Positions 26,003 to 36,043 of a stretch of DNA of 47,831 nucleotides are shown here, piece after piece. Position numbers and translations under genes: made by a program. The stretch's first letter is position 1; every line of letters begins with the position of its first letter. This DNA comes from Bacteroidales bacterium (GTDB taxonomy: Bacteria; Bacteroidota; Bacteroidia; Bacteroidales; UBA932). The notes beneath the pieces are model-generated. The model was not told where the DNA came from. It saw only the letters and a list, made by a program, of their open reading frames with translations, and did no database searches. The stretch covers positions 1 to 47,831 of the forward strand of contig JAFRXO010000037.1 of NCBI GenBank assembly GCA_017443465.1, written 5' to 3'.

Positions 26003-26872
26003 ATGAGAATAGCAGAATCAGAACTGATAATCAATGGAGACGGCACCGCATTCCACCTCCACATGCGCCCTGAACAGCTGGCTAACAATGTGATGCTGGT
26101 AGGAGACCCCAGCCGTGTGGACCTCATTTCCGGCTTTATGACCGATATCGAGTGCAGGAATGAATCCAGGGAGTTCGTTTCAGTGACAGGAAAGTATAAT
26201 GGCAAGAGGGTTACGGCTCTCTCTACCGGAATAGGCACTGACAACATCGACATAGTGATGACGGAGCTTGATGCTCTCGCCAATGTGGATTTTGCCACCC
26301 GCGAGCCCAAGCCCAGGCACCGCAGGCTCACAATACTCAGGGTCGGCACCTGCGGGGCCCTTCATGCCGACATACCTCTGGGATCCAGCATTTTCTCCCA
26401 GTGGTCCATCGGGCATGACGGACTGCTGAACTGGTATTCGGACATAGACAAGGTTACGAACCGGGATATGGAAGATGCCTATATGAGGCATATGGGCTGG
26501 AGCCGCAGGCTTACCGTGCCATATTTCGTCAAGGCCAGCCAGAAGCTTGCCGACAGGTTCAAGGACAGCTCTTTCATGGGGATGACGATAGCCGCTCCCG
26601 GGTTCTATGGCCCCCAGGGCCGTGTAGTACGCCTGGGACTTGTCGACAAGGACTATCTTCAGAAGGTGGAGAGTTTCCGTTACGGAGACTTGAGGATAAC
26701 CAATTTCGAGATGGAAGGCTCAGCTATCGCCGGAATGGCGGCTCTTCTCGGACATGATGCCGGAACTGTCTGCTGTGCAATCGCCAACAGGTATCTCAAG
26801 AGTGCCAATACCGACTATAAACCCTTTGTACGTTCGCTCATAGAACTGTCACTTCAGAAACTCACCCAATAA
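26003..26872 (+). CDS. Nucleoside phosphorylase, uridine phosphorylase-like
   Basis: A 289-residue PNP/UDP-superfamily phosphorylase that would cleave a nucleoside with phosphate to base and ribose-1-phosphate. Visible motifs are the phosphate site VMLVGDPSRVDLISGF, ALSTGIGTDNIDIVMTELDAL, LRVGTCGALHADIPLGSSIFSQ and the ribose-binding NFEMEGSAIAGMAALLGHDAGTVCCAIANR. The overall pattern is closest to the uridine phosphorylase branch kept by many Bacteroidota, and the nearby cdd makes uridine. Base preference is inferred. The ATG is in CATATG. First of three plus-strand genes with gaps of 8 and -4 bases. Confidence 0.9.
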   Translation: MRIAESELIINGDGTAFHLHMRPEQLANNVMLVGDPSRVDLISGFMTDIECRNESREFVSVTGKYNGKRVTALSTGIGTDNIDIVMTELDALANVDFATREPKPRHRRLTILRVGTCGALHADIPLGSSIFSQWSIGHDGLLNWYSDIDKVTNRDMEDAYMRHMGWSRRLTVPYFVKASQKLADRFKDSSFMGMTIAAPGFYGPQGRVVRLGLVDKDYLQKVESFRYGDLRITNFEMEGSAIAGMAALLGHDAGTVCCAIANRYLKSANTDYKPFVRSLIELSLQKLTQ

Positions 26873-26880
26873 GTCCCGGA

Positions 26881-28062
26881 ATGGAACAGGAGAGGAGCGT
26901 CGACAGGCTCGCCAGGATAGTTATCGGTATCCTCATCGCATCCGCGATCATTGCCGGGTGCTGGTTTCTACGGCATATAGTCATATATATCCTTGCCGCC
27001 GGTGTGGTTTCTCTTATCGGCAGGCCGATAACCCAGTTGCTCGGCAAGGTCAGTATCAAGGGGTGGACTGCCCCCCAGTGGCTCAGGGCGATACTTGCAC
27101 TTCTGCTGATAATCCTGCTTTTCCTGGGGATTGTCACCGAAATCATACCTGTCATCGGACGCATAGTCTCCGACATTTCCTCCAATTTCCAGAAAGCCCA
27201 GTTTTCCGCTGGCGGCGGCCTGACCCTGGCCCTTGCGGGAGTCAACGACTGGATCATTTCCACCTTCCCGATGGCCGGAGAAGATTTCAAGATAGACCAG
27301 TATCTGGTGTCCGTAGCATCGGAGGCTTTCGACATATCAAAGATTACGGGTTCTGTCGGAAGCCTGGTAGGTTCGGTTGCCAATGTGGTCAGCACCGTAG
27401 CGGTTGGTGTGTTCTGCATCATGTTCATATCCTTCTTTTTCCTCAAGGATGAGGGCCTGTTCAAGAAAATTGTGGGGTCTGTCGTTCCCGACAAATTCGA
27501 ATCGGAGGTAATCAGGGCCCTGGGAGAAATCGAGACGATGCTGTCCAGATATTTCGTGGGACTCATCATCGAGGTAGTGGGTGTGGCAACTGTCGTTTTC
27601 TTCGGCCTGATGATCTGCGGACTAGGGGCTTCTACTTCCCTGGGAATCGCTTTCATGGCAGGACTTCTCAATGTGATTCCTTACCTCGGACCCTGGATCG
27701 GTGCGGGTATCGGGACCATCCTGGGCCTGGTCCTGAAATACAGCGCTGCGGCTGTCGTAGGGACCAGCCTGAATTTCTGGCCGGTGGCGATATCTCTGCT
27801 GGCAGTATTCATGGTGGCCCAGGGAGTCGACAATTACCTTCTGCAGCCCCTGATCTATTCCGCCAGCCTTAAGACCCACCCCCTGGAGATATTCGTGGTA
27901 TTGATCATCGCCGGACATATCGGCGGAATATTGGGAATGGTGGTGGCCATCCCGTGCTACATTGTGCTCCGCGTCGTTGCCAGCCGTTTCTTCCTGGGAT
28001 TCAAACCCGTACGCAGGCTGGTCGGTCAGCCGGACGAGTTCGTACATATGCCTGACGAATGA
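26881..28062 (+). CDS. AI-2E family transporter-like membrane protein
   Basis: A 393-residue polytopic membrane protein of the AI-2E (YdiK/PerM/TqsA) family. Hydrophobic segments occur near residues 10-50, 75-95, 165-190, 218-255, 262-290 and 305-365, giving about seven or eight helices. The conserved C-terminal half has FMAGLLNVIPYLGPWIGAGIGTILGL and VDNYLLQPLIYSASLKTHPLEIFVVLIIAGHIGGILGMVVAIP. Members have been linked to export of autoinducer-2 or ions; the substrate here is unknown. It begins 8 bases after the phosphorylase stop, and its stop overlaps the esterase start as ATGA. Confidence 0.93.
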   Translation: MEQERSVDRLARIVIGILIASAIIAGCWFLRHIVIYILAAGVVSLIGRPITQLLGKVSIKGWTAPQWLRAILALLLIILLFLGIVTEIIPVIGRIVSDISSNFQKAQFSAGGGLTLALAGVNDWIISTFPMAGEDFKIDQYLVSVASEAFDISKITGSVGSLVGSVANVVSTVAVGVFCIMFISFFFLKDEGLFKKIVGSVVPDKFESEVIRALGEIETMLSRYFVGLIIEVVGVATVVFFGLMICGLGASTSLGIAFMAGLLNVIPYLGPWIGAGIGTILGLVLKYSAAAVVGTSLNFWPVAISLLAVFMVAQGVDNYLLQPLIYSASLKTHPLEIFVVLIIAGHIGGILGMVVAIPCYIVLRVVASRFFLGFKPVRRLVGQPDEFVHMPDE

Positions 28063-29006
28063 TGGAAAAGAGAATTTTCGCGGCAGTTCTGGCCATATTT
28101 TGCCTGTTGCCGCTCAATGCGCAGAAACCCAGTCATACATGCCTATATGCACACAGGGACACCTGCGATCTGTATCTTGACGTATATGACCCGTCACCTG
28201 GAAGTGAGACTGTCTTTGCTGGGAAGGAAAAGCCTACCATAATGTTCCTTTTCGGAGGCGGATTCATCATGGGGGAGAGATCGTCAAGGTGGTATCTTCC
28301 ATGGTTCAAGCTTCTCAATGACAATGGCTACCGCCTTGTGACGATCGACTATCGCCTGGGACTGAAGGGGGTGAAGATGGGCTTCAGCCCGTTTACCATT
28401 GTAAAGAGCGCCAAGGCTACGAAACATGCCGTTGACATAGGGGTCGAGGATGTATATTCTGCTGTGGCCTATCTGTCCGCACATGCGGGGGAATTGGGAA
28501 TAGATCCGTCGAATATAGTCATATGCGGTTCTTCCGCCGGGGCAATGCTGTCGCTTTCCGCGGAGTACGAACTGTGCAACCGCACCTCCAGGGCCGCGGT
28601 GCTTCCGGAAGGTTTCAATTTCACCGGAGTAATGGCTTTCGCCGGGGCCATCATGTCCGATTCAGGCAAGCCGTCATATGACAGGGAACCATGTCCTCAG
28701 ATGCTTATCCACGGGACCGCGGACAAGACCGTCAACTACAAGAAACTGAATATGTTCAACTGGGGGATTTTCGGCCCCGACGTGCTTGCGAAAATCTACA
28801 AGAAGAACGGGTACACCGCGTGCATCTACCGTTTCAAGGACCACAACCATGACATGGCGGGAAACATGGTCGCTACCTGGCCGGAGCAGAAACGTTTCCT
28901 GGAGCAGAATGTCATCAAAGGGGTGAAACGAAGCGTGGATGCGATGATAGATGACCCGGCAGTGCCCTCCCAGAAGAGCGCCGCCACACTTAAGTCACTC
29001 TATTGA
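28059..29006 (+). CDS. Secreted alpha/beta-hydrolase (esterase/lipase-like)
   Basis: A 315-residue exported hydrolase with a signal peptide ending near LNAQ (residue 22). The oxyanion loop is FLFGGGFIMG (GGG 66-68), the nucleophile S159 in GSSAG, the acid probably D222 in HGTADKTVN and the base H264 in DHNHDMAGNM, so the triad looks complete. The family includes carboxylesterases and acetyl-xylan-type esterases; substrate unknown. It overlaps the transporter stop by four bases (ATGATG gives two possible starts, 28059 and 28062). It is convergent with the Clp ATPase gene, leaving only 9 bases. Confidence 0.88.
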   Translation: MMEKRIFAAVLAIFCLLPLNAQKPSHTCLYAHRDTCDLYLDVYDPSPGSETVFAGKEKPTIMFLFGGGFIMGERSSRWYLPWFKLLNDNGYRLVTIDYRLGLKGVKMGFSPFTIVKSAKATKHAVDIGVEDVYSAVAYLSAHAGELGIDPSNIVICGSSAGAMLSLSAEYELCNRTSRAAVLPEGFNFTGVMAFAGAIMSDSGKPSYDREPCPQMLIHGTADKTVNYKKLNMFNWGIFGPDVLAKIYKKNGYTACIYRFKDHNHDMAGNMVATWPEQKRFLEQNVIKGVKRSVDAMIDDPAVPSQKSAATLKSLY

Positions 29007-29015
29007 TTTTTCCGC

Positions 29016-31331
29016 TTATTCCTTGAGGGAGACAACCGTGCTCTCCTTGTCGGTACCCAGGGAAACCTTCAATGTCCGGAGGTCTTTCCCTGCGGCTTTC
29101 TTGTGAAGTATCTGGTCCTGGATGATGAACTCTGACACAGGGTCTTCAATCCATTTCATCACAGCCCTCTTGAGGGGTCTCGCGCCGTAGCTGGGATCGA
29201 AGCCGGCATCGGCCACGAAACGCTTGGCTGAAGGAGTGACGGTGAGTTTGTAGCCTGCGTCTTCCGCCCTTCTGCGCACATCCATCAGCTCGATGTCGAT
29301 AATCTGCTCTATGTCCTCCCTGTCGAGGGAATTGAAATAGACCTGTTCGTCCACCCTGTTTATGAACTCAGGAGGGAATACTTTCTTTACGGCCTTCTCG
29401 AGAACGGATCTCCTGTCGCTCAGGACATTGCGGGAGGATGTGCTGAACCCCAGCCCGTTCCCGTACTCTTCAATCTCGCGGCTCCCGACGTTGGAGGTCA
29501 TGATTATGATAGTGTTCCTGAAATTCACCTTCCGGCCTTCGCTGTCGGTCAGGCGGCCTTCATCCATGATCTGGAGAAGGATGTTGTAGATGTCAGGATG
29601 TGCCTTCTCTATCTCGTCGAGAAGCACCACGCAATAAGGTTTGCGGCGCACCTGTTCGCTGAGCTGTCCGCCTTCTTCGTACCCGACATATCCCGGAGGG
29701 GCGCCTATGAGCCTGGAGACGGAGAATTTCTCCATATATTCGCTCATGTCTATCCTGACCATGTTGTCTTCGGAGTCGAACAGGTATTCGGCGAGGCATT
29801 TTGCCAGCTGGGTCTTTCCGACTCCGGTGGGGCCGAAAAAGAGGAAAGAGCCTATTGGCCTGTCCGGGTCCTTGAGGCCGGCGCGGTTGCGCTGGATGGC
29901 CCTGACTACGGTGTCGATGGCTTCGTCCTGTCCTATTATCCTGGTTTTCAGCCTGTCACGCATCTTCAAAAGCCTGGTGCCTTCGGATTCTGCGACCTTG
30001 TTAACCGGGATGCCTGTGATCTTGGACACTATGGTGGCGATGTCTTCCACGTTCACCTCTGTCTTCGGGGCTCCGTCAGCGCGGAGCTTTACCATCGACC
30101 CAGCCTCGTCCATCGCGTCGATGGCCTTGTCCGGGAGGAAGCGGTCGGTGATGTACCTGTCGGTCAGCCTGGCGCAAGATTCTATGGCATCCGGGGTGTA
30201 GGTGACCTTGTGGAAGTCTTCGTAGTTTTTCTTGATATTCTGGAGGATGGTGATAGTCTGCGGGACGTCGGTGGCTTCGACAACGATTTTCTGGAAACGC
30301 CTGTCCAGGGCTCCGTCCTTTTCGACAATCTTGGTGAATTCATCCATTGTAGTGGCGCCTATGCACTGGAGCTGGCCCCTTGCCAGGGCGGGCTTGAGGA
30401 TGTTTGCGGCATCCAGGCTTCCCTGGGCACCTCCGGCGCCTACTATGGTGTGGAACTCATCTATGAACAGGATGAGGTCAGGATCCTGGGAGGCTGTTTC
30501 AATGATGGATTTTACACGCTTTTCGAAATCACCCCTGTATTTGGTTCCGGCGACTACCGAAGCGATGTCCAGGGAGATTATCTTCTTCTTGGCAAGGGCG
30601 GGGGAAATGTCCCCGGAAGCTATCCTCAGGGCAATTCCCTCAACGATGGCGGACTTCCCGACGCCGGGCTCGCCGATTAGCATAGGATTGTTCTTTTTCC
30701 GCCTTCCCAGGATTTCTATGACCCTGCTTATCTCCTTGTCGCGGCCTATGATCGGATCCAGCTTGCCCTCCATGGCAGCCTTTGTCAGGTCGAGGCCGAA
30801 GTCGGTTATGTCCATCTTCTCCTTTTCCGGTCCGTCGCCGCTGACAGGCTGTTTGTCTGAAGTGCCGTCTTCTTCGGGGGCACTGCTCTTGAGAAGCCCC
30901 TGCTCATGCATGCTTGAGAGCAGTTTGCCGTAGTCAATAGCCTGTGACCGGAGCCAGGCCTGTCCGTAGTTCTCCGTGGTCCTGCACAGGGCCAGGAGGA
31001 GGTGTAGCGAAGTGGCTTCCGGATTCTTCAGTCTCGTCGCCTCCAGTACAGTGATACTCAGTACATTCTGCGCGAGGCGGGAGAAGGATATGTGTTCGGT
31101 TTCAGAGTACGGGATGTTTTCGCGGGTGAAGATCCTGCCGTCTATGAATGTCTTCAATTCGGCGAGATCCGCCCCGAATCCTCTCAGGACCCGGCAGGCG
31201 TCATTGTCTTCATGCCTGAGCATTCCCAGGAAGAGGTGGTCAGGGCCTATCGAATAGTTCCCCGTGCGCATGGCTTCTTCCCTGGCGTACTTGATTATTC
31301 CGTTCAGTTCTTGAGATATTCTGATTACCAT
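29016..31331 (-). CDS. ATP-dependent Clp protease ATP-binding subunit, ClpA/ClpC family without M domain
   Basis: A 771-residue Hsp100 unfoldase that feeds substrates into ClpP. N-domain repeats are at 1-145. The D1 ATPase has Walker A GEPGVGKS (220-227), Walker B LFIDEFH and an arginine finger region. The D2 ATPase has GPTGVGKT (500-507) and VLLDEIEKAHPD. The loop GLGF (627-629 LGF) is the ClpP-docking tripeptide. D1 passes directly to the linker VNVEDIATIVSKITGIPVNK, with no ~50-residue coiled-coil M domain, which resembles ClpA, whereas D1 sequence details resemble ClpC. The ATG at 31331 (MVIRISQE) is preferred over an upstream in-frame ATG that would include the promoter box. Divergent from gyrA. 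Confidence 0.93.
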   Translation of the reverse strand: MVIRISQELNGIIKYAREEAMRTGNYSIGPDHLFLGMLRHEDNDACRVLRGFGADLAELKTFIDGRIFTRENIPYSETEHISFSRLAQNVLSITVLEATRLKNPEATSLHLLLALCRTTENYGQAWLRSQAIDYGKLLSSMHEQGLLKSSAPEEDGTSDKQPVSGDGPEKEKMDITDFGLDLTKAAMEGKLDPIIGRDKEISRVIEILGRRKKNNPMLIGEPGVGKSAIVEGIALRIASGDISPALAKKKIISLDIASVVAGTKYRGDFEKRVKSIIETASQDPDLILFIDEFHTIVGAGGAQGSLDAANILKPALARGQLQCIGATTMDEFTKIVEKDGALDRRFQKIVVEATDVPQTITILQNIKKNYEDFHKVTYTPDAIESCARLTDRYITDRFLPDKAIDAMDEAGSMVKLRADGAPKTEVNVEDIATIVSKITGIPVNKVAESEGTRLLKMRDRLKTRIIGQDEAIDTVVRAIQRNRAGLKDPDRPIGSFLFFGPTGVGKTQLAKCLAEYLFDSEDNMVRIDMSEYMEKFSVSRLIGAPPGYVGYEEGGQLSEQVRRKPYCVVLLDEIEKAHPDIYNILLQIMDEGRLTDSEGRKVNFRNTIIIMTSNVGSREIEEYGNGLGFSTSSRNVLSDRRSVLEKAVKKVFPPEFINRVDEQVYFNSLDREDIEQIIDIELMDVRRRAEDAGYKLTVTPSAKRFVADAGFDPSYGARPLKRAVMKWIEDPVSEFIIQDQILHKKAAGKDLRTLKVSLGTDKESTVVSLKE

Positions 31332-31351
31332 GTTTTGGTTCTGATTATGTA

Positions 31352-31359
31352 CAAACATA
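31352..31359 (-). promoter_or_regulatory. -7 box (TATGTTTG) of the Clp ATPase gene
   Basis: Minus-strand TAnnTTTG match, 20 bases before the ATG at 31331. Confidence 0.6.
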
Positions 31360-31386
31360 CTAAACAATTATGGGACCACAGCATGT

Positions 31387-31424
31387 TTTTGTCAGTTTTG
31401 TCAGAAAGCGTTGGCAGACTTGGC
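31387..31424 (+). promoter_or_regulatory. Tandem TTTTGTCAG repeat and TTGGC pair between clp and gyrA
   Basis: TTTTGTCAG occurs twice head to tail (31387-31395 and 31396-31404), followed by AAAGCG, TTGGCA (31411), three bases and TTGGC (31420). The arrangement resembles the dnaK upstream region, and may be an operator or an alternative-sigma promoter for the Clp gene or gyrA. Confidence 0.45.
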
Positions 31425-31442
31425 GGAATGAGGAAAATTGAT

Positions 31443-31450
31443 TAAATTTG
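31443..31450 (+). promoter_or_regulatory. -7 box (TAAATTTG) of gyrA
   Basis: TAnnTTTG match, 50 bases before the gyrA ATG. Confidence 0.65.
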
Positions 31451-31500
31451 CACGTTTATCTAAAAGATAAAAAATCGCGTTTGAATTATAAGTAATCCAT

Positions 31501-34050
31501 ATGGACGAACTGGATAAGAAAGCAGAAGAGCAGAAAAACGAAGAATCCCGGCTGGGTATCATAGAACCGGTTGAGATCAATGACGAAATGAAGAATGCGT
31601 ACATCGACTATTCGATGTCCGTCATCGTTTCCAGGGCGCTCCCTGACGCAAGGGACGGCCTTAAACCCGTTCAGCGCAGGGTGCTGTTCGGAATGGAGGG
31701 CCTCGGCCTGAATTACTCCGGCCAGACCAAGAAATCGGCGAGGATCGTAGGAGAGGTCCTCGGTAAGTTCCACCCCCACGGGGACTCCAGCGTCTATGAC
31801 GCGATGGCCAGGCTGGCCCAGAGCTGGAACCAGCGTTATCCACTTGTCTACGGACAGGGTAACTTCGGTTCCATGGACGGCGACCCTGTCGCTGCCATGA
31901 GGTACACCGAGGCCAAGCTGGAGCGCCTCTCCGGCGACGTGCTTAACGACCTTGACAAGGATACGGTTGATTTCCAGCTCAATTTCGATGACACCATCGA
32001 GGAACCCGTAGTTCTTCCGACCAAGGCTCCGCTGCTTCTTCTGAACGGCTCGTCCGGTATCGCAGTCGGTATGGCCACCAACATGGCTCCCCACAATCTC
32101 GGGGAATGCTGCGATGCCATATGCGCATATATCGACAACCCCGACATCACCGTAGATGAGCTGATGAAGTACCTCAAGGGACCCGACTTCCCGACGGGAG
32201 GCATCATCATGGGCCGCCAGGGTATCAAGGATGCATATGAGACCGGCCGCGGCCGTGTTTCCATACGTTCGAAGACCGAGATCGAGGTCGATGACAAGGG
32301 CCGTGAGACCATAGTCGTGACCGAAATCCCTTATATGGTCAACAAGAAGGAGATGATCGAGCGCATCGGCCAGATGGTCGAGGAAAAGAGGCTCGAAGGC
32401 ATCACCTACATCAACGACGAGACCTCCAGGGAGGGTGTCAGGATAATATTCCGTGTAAAGCAGGGCTACAACGCCAACGTGGTGCTCAACACCCTGTTCA
32501 AATACACCCCGCTTCAGTCCAGTTTCTCCATCAACAATGTCGCCCTTGTCGGAGGCAGGCCCCAGGTCCTCACCCTCAAGGACATACTTAAAGTGTTCGT
32601 GGACTTCAGGCACGATGTCATCGTGCGCAGGACCCAGTTCGAGCTGGCCAAGGCACAGAAACGCGCCCACATCCTCGAAGGCCTCCTGAAGGCTATCGAT
32701 GTCATCGACGAGATAGTGCACATCATCCGCCATTCTTCAAGCGTGGACGAAGCCAAGTCGACCCTCATCTCCACCTTCGACTTCTCCGAGGCACAGGCTA
32801 CCGCAATCGTGGAAATGCGCCTGAGACAGCTCACCGGACTTGAAAGGGAGAAACTCCAGGCAGAGTACGACGAACTCGAGAAGTTCATCGCCCGCTGCGA
32901 AGAGATCCTCGGCAGCACCGAGCTTCAGATGGAAATCATCAAGAAGGAATCCGCCGACCTCAAGGCCAGGTACGGAGATCCGCGCCGCACGGAAATCACC
33001 CTTTCCGATGACGAATTCAATCCCGAGGACTTCTATGCTGACGAAGATGTCGTCATAACCATATCCCACACCGGATACATCAAGCGTACTGCGCTTACGG
33101 AGTTCCGTACCCAGAACAGGGGAGGTGTCGGTGTCCGCGGGTCTTCGACCAAGGAAGACGATTTCATAGAGCATGTATATGTCGCCAATATGCACTCGAC
33201 GATGCTCCTGTTCACCGAACTCGGAAGGTGCTACTGGCTGAAGGTCTACAATATCCCCGAGGGCTCCCGTGCTTCAAAGGGACGTGCTATCCAGAACATC
33301 CTCAACCTGTCGGCCGACAACAAGGTTCAGGCATATATCAATGTCCCGACCCTCGCTGACTCCGACTACATCAACAACCACTATATCGTCCTGGTGACCA
33401 AGAGGGGTACCGTCAAGAAGACCCTTCTCGAAGAATTCTCCAGGCCGAGGGTGAACGGAGTAGCCGCGGTTTCCATCCGCGAAGGGGATGAACTCGTTGA
33501 GGTCGCTCTGACCAACGGGAACGAGGAACTGCTTATCGCAGCGCGTGAAGGACGTTGCGTCCGCTTCAATGAGAAGGACGTCAGGGCGATGGGACGTACC
33601 GCTACCGGCGTTCGTGGCATCAATATTGAAGAAGACGACAGCGTGATAGGTATGATAGCCTATGATCCGAATGCGGAAGATGCCAAGGATCACACGATTA
33701 TGGTAGTAAGTGAGAATGGTATCGGGAAGCGGAGCGAGTTTGAAGAGTACAGGATCACGGCAAGGGGAGGCAAGGGAGTCAAGACCATAGCCATTACTCC
33801 CAAGACCGGAAAGCTCGTAGCGATGAAGAATGTGACAGAGGCGAACGACCTGATGATAATCAACCGCTCGGGCATAACGATCAGGATGCCGGTAGAAGAC
33901 ATCCACGTTGCAGGAAGGGCTACGCAGGGAGTGAAGCTGATAAATATCAGGGAAGGAGATTCGATCACTGCCGTTTCGGTTGTAGAGAAGAGCGAGGAGG
34001 CAGTCAAAGACGAAAACATTAATACTGAAATAGAAGATACAAACAACTAA
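31501..34050 (+). CDS. gyrA: DNA gyrase subunit A
   Basis: Breaks and rejoins DNA in the A2B2 gyrase that introduces negative supercoils. 849 residues. The catalytic tyrosine is Y135 ([10 protein letters not shown]). The quinolone-determining region reads [12 protein letters not shown], with Ser at the E. coli S83 position (S96) and Asp at the D87 position (D100), so no classical resistance substitution is present. The C-terminal beta-pinwheel begins with the GyrA box QNRGGVG (538-544), a variant of QRRGGKG that still keeps the GG. An acidic tail follows. The ATG is in CATATG. It is followed 12 bases later by a TPR protein gene, an arrangement I recall from other Bacteroidales. Confidence 0.98.
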   Translation: MDELDKKAEEQKNEESRLGIIEPVEINDEMKNAYIDYSMSVIVSRALPDARDGLKPVQRRVLFGMEGLGLNYSGQTKKSARIVGEVLGKFHPHGDSSVYDAMARLAQSWNQRYPLVYGQGNFGSMDGDPVAAMRYTEAKLERLSGDVLNDLDKDTVDFQLNFDDTIEEPVVLPTKAPLLLLNGSSGIAVGMATNMAPHNLGECCDAICAYIDNPDITVDELMKYLKGPDFPTGGIIMGRQGIKDAYETGRGRVSIRSKTEIEVDDKGRETIVVTEIPYMVNKKEMIERIGQMVEEKRLEGITYINDETSREGVRIIFRVKQGYNANVVLNTLFKYTPLQSSFSINNVALVGGRPQVLTLKDILKVFVDFRHDVIVRRTQFELAKAQKRAHILEGLLKAIDVIDEIVHIIRHSSSVDEAKSTLISTFDFSEAQATAIVEMRLRQLTGLEREKLQAEYDELEKFIARCEEILGSTELQMEIIKKESADLKARYGDPRRTEITLSDDEFNPEDFYADEDVVITISHTGYIKRTALTEFRTQNRGGVGVRGSSTKEDDFIEHVYVANMHSTMLLFTELGRCYWLKVYNIPEGSRASKGRAIQNILNLSADNKVQAYINVPTLADSDYINNHYIVLVTKRGTVKKTLLEEFSRPRVNGVAAVSIREGDELVEVALTNGNEELLIAAREGRCVRFNEKDVRAMGRTATGVRGINIEEDDSVIGMIAYDPNAEDAKDHTIMVVSENGIGKRSEFEEYRITARGGKGVKTIAITPKTGKLVAMKNVTEANDLMIINRSGITIRMPVEDIHVAGRATQGVKLINIREGDSITAVSVVEKSEEAVKDENINTEIEDTNN

Positions 34051-34062
34051 ACGATCATTATC

Positions 34063-35379
34063 ATGAAGAAATTAATGACAGCGCTTGCAATTCTTGCGTC
34101 GGTGACGTTTGCCAGCGGACAGAACAAGAATGTCGCTTCAGCAACCAAGGCCCTCGAGGTTGCCCAGGAAGCGGCCCAGAATGCCAAGAAAGCGACCAAG
34201 GCCGCCACATGGCTTACTCTGGGACAGAGCTACATCAACGCCTATAGCGCACCTGCAGGAGACCTTTGGACCGGTGCTACCAAGCAGGACCTCAAGCTCA
34301 TCATGGGTGATGAGAAGCCCTCTTCCACCGAGAATGTAACCATCCTCGGCCAGCAGCTCACCAAGGAAGTCTATGCCAACAAGGAACTCTACTTCAATCC
34401 TGACGGAAAGCTTGCCATCATCAACGTGACCAAGCCGGTCGTCGAGAACGGACTTGAGAAAGCACTTGATGCTTACAAGAAGGCTTTCGAGCTCGACCCC
34501 AAGAAGGTGAAGGAAGTTACGACAGCCATCAACGACATCAACAAGAAATATGTTGACGAGGCTTACAACAAGTATTCCCTCGGTGACGGCGCAGGCGCCA
34601 GCAAGCTCTTTGCCAAGGCTGCCGAGGCCAAGGCTACAGCTCCTGTTTCCCAGATCGACACCAGCGCCCTTTACAATGCAGGTTTCACCGCATGGTGGGG
34701 CAGCGAGTTCGAAATGGCTAAGCCTTATTTCGAGAAGTGCGCTGAGCTGGGTTATCTCGGAGAGGATGGCGAAACATATGCCAAGCTTGCCGACATCGCC
34801 CAGAGGCAGAATGATTCCGAAGGACAGAAGAAGTGGCTGGAGGCTGGTTTCAAAGCTTATCCGCAGAGCCAGAGCATCCTCATCGGTCTTATCAACTATT
34901 ATGTAAGCACCGGCCAGGATACCAACCGTCTCTTCGAACTCATCCACCAGGCACAGGCCAATGAGCCCACCAATGCATCCCTGTACTATGTAGAGGGCAA
35001 CACCCAGGCTAAGCTCGGCAACGAGGAAGCTGCTGTTGCTGCATATGAGAAATGCGCCACTGTCGATCCGAAATATGCATTCGGTTACATCGGTGAGGGC
35101 ATCCTCTACTACAACAAGGCTCTCGACATCCAGGAGAAGGCTCAGGCTGAGCTCGACGATGCCAAGTACATGGCTCTCGTCAAAGACTTCGAGGTCGCAC
35201 TCAAGAAGTGCATCCCGGTCTTCGAGAACGCCTACAACCTGACTTCTGATGAGAAGATCAAGGTCAGTGTTGCCGAGTACCTCAAGAACGCCAACTATCG
35301 TTTCCGTGACGAGGACGCTTCCTACAAGAACGCATATGAGAAATATGCTAAAGTAGTCGAGACCGGCAAGCCTGAATAA
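34063..35379 (+). CDS. Exported tetratricopeptide-repeat protein
   Basis: A 438-residue exported protein with a signal peptide (MKKLMTALAILASVTFASG, cleavage before QNKN). Alanine- and lysine-rich helical hairpins follow, and several TPR units are recognisable, for example GLEKALDAYKKAFELDPKK (about 131-149), ALYNAGFTAWWGSEFEMAKPYFEKCAELGYL, ASLYYVEGNTQAKLGNEEAAVAAYEKCATVDPKYA and a final helix pair. Codon choice is noticeably more biased (GCT, AAG, CTC) than in neighbours, suggesting high expression. Twelve bases after gyrA. The partner is unknown; a periplasmic protein-protein scaffold is likely. Confidence 0.85.
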   Translation: MKKLMTALAILASVTFASGQNKNVASATKALEVAQEAAQNAKKATKAATWLTLGQSYINAYSAPAGDLWTGATKQDLKLIMGDEKPSSTENVTILGQQLTKEVYANKELYFNPDGKLAIINVTKPVVENGLEKALDAYKKAFELDPKKVKEVTTAINDINKKYVDEAYNKYSLGDGAGASKLFAKAAEAKATAPVSQIDTSALYNAGFTAWWGSEFEMAKPYFEKCAELGYLGEDGETYAKLADIAQRQNDSEGQKKWLEAGFKAYPQSQSILIGLINYYVSTGQDTNRLFELIHQAQANEPTNASLYYVEGNTQAKLGNEEAAVAAYEKCATVDPKYAFGYIGEGILYYNKALDIQEKAQAELDDAKYMALVKDFEVALKKCIPVFENAYNLTSDEKIKVSVAEYLKNANYRFRDEDASYKNAYEKYAKVVETGKPE

Positions 35380-35389
35380 TCTTTTCGGA

Positions 35390-36043
35390 ATGAAATCCAA
35401 TTCCGAATACAAGGATACTGCCTTGGCCGCCCTCAAGGGCAATTGGGCCGAGGCAGTTCTTTGTACCGTCGTTTACCTTGCGGTAGTGACTGCCCTGGCG
35501 GCATATCCTATAATGGTGTCGTCACCGTTCCCCATTCTCTTCAGGTCAAGTCTTCCGTATATATGGGGCCTGCCTGCCTCCCTTCTGATGTTCCTGATCC
35601 TTCCAGCCCTCTCGACAGGAATCTACAATACGTTCAGGCTGCTGGTCGAGAGTGGAGACAACCGGCTGACTGCGAATATGTTCCGTGAGGGTTTCAGGGA
35701 TTATTTCCACAAACTCCTCGGCTTTGTCCTCTACGGAATCATCGTGGCTGCGGGATTTGCGCTGTTGGTGATTCCCGGGGTCATATGGGCGTTCGCATAT
35801 TCGATGATCCCTTACATCCTGGACGAAGAACCCGAACTCTCCCTGTTCCAGACTTTCAGGAAGAGCAGGCTGATGATGAAAGGCCACAAGCTGGACTATT
35901 TCTGGCTTTGCCTGAGTTTCATCGGATGGGCGATCCTTTCGGTGATTACGCTGGGAGTCGGCTACCTGTGGCTCATGCCATATGTCCAGTCCACCTCTGC
36001 AGCCTTCTACGAAGACCTTAAAGGCCTGTCAGCGGGTATCTGA
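35390..36043 (+). CDS. DUF975 family membrane protein
   Basis: A 217-residue integral membrane protein. The N-terminus (DTALAALKGNWAEAVLCTVVYLAVV) and the middle motif VIPGVIWAFAYSMIPYILDEEPELSLFQTFRKSRLMMKGHKLDYFWLCLSFIGW are typical of DUF975, whose function is unknown. Four or five helices are predicted. It begins 10 bases after the TPR gene and probably ends the gyrA transcript. Its last 15 bases overlap the 3' end of the convergent phoH gene. Confidence 0.88.
   Translation: MKSNSEYKDTALAALKGNWAEAVLCTVVYLAVVTALAAYPIMVSSPFPILFRSSLPYIWGLPASLLMFLILPALSTGIYNTFRLLVESGDNRLTANMFREGFRDYFHKLLGFVLYGIIVAAGFALLVIPGVIWAFAYSMIPYILDEEPELSLFQTFRKSRLMMKGHKLDYFWLCLSFIGWAILSVITLGVGYLWLMPYVQSTSAAFYEDLKGLSAGI

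Noticed and set aside
31771-31803. Quinolone-resistance substitutions in GyrA
   Set aside because: The region has Ser and Asp at the E. coli 83 and 87 positions, the susceptible residues.
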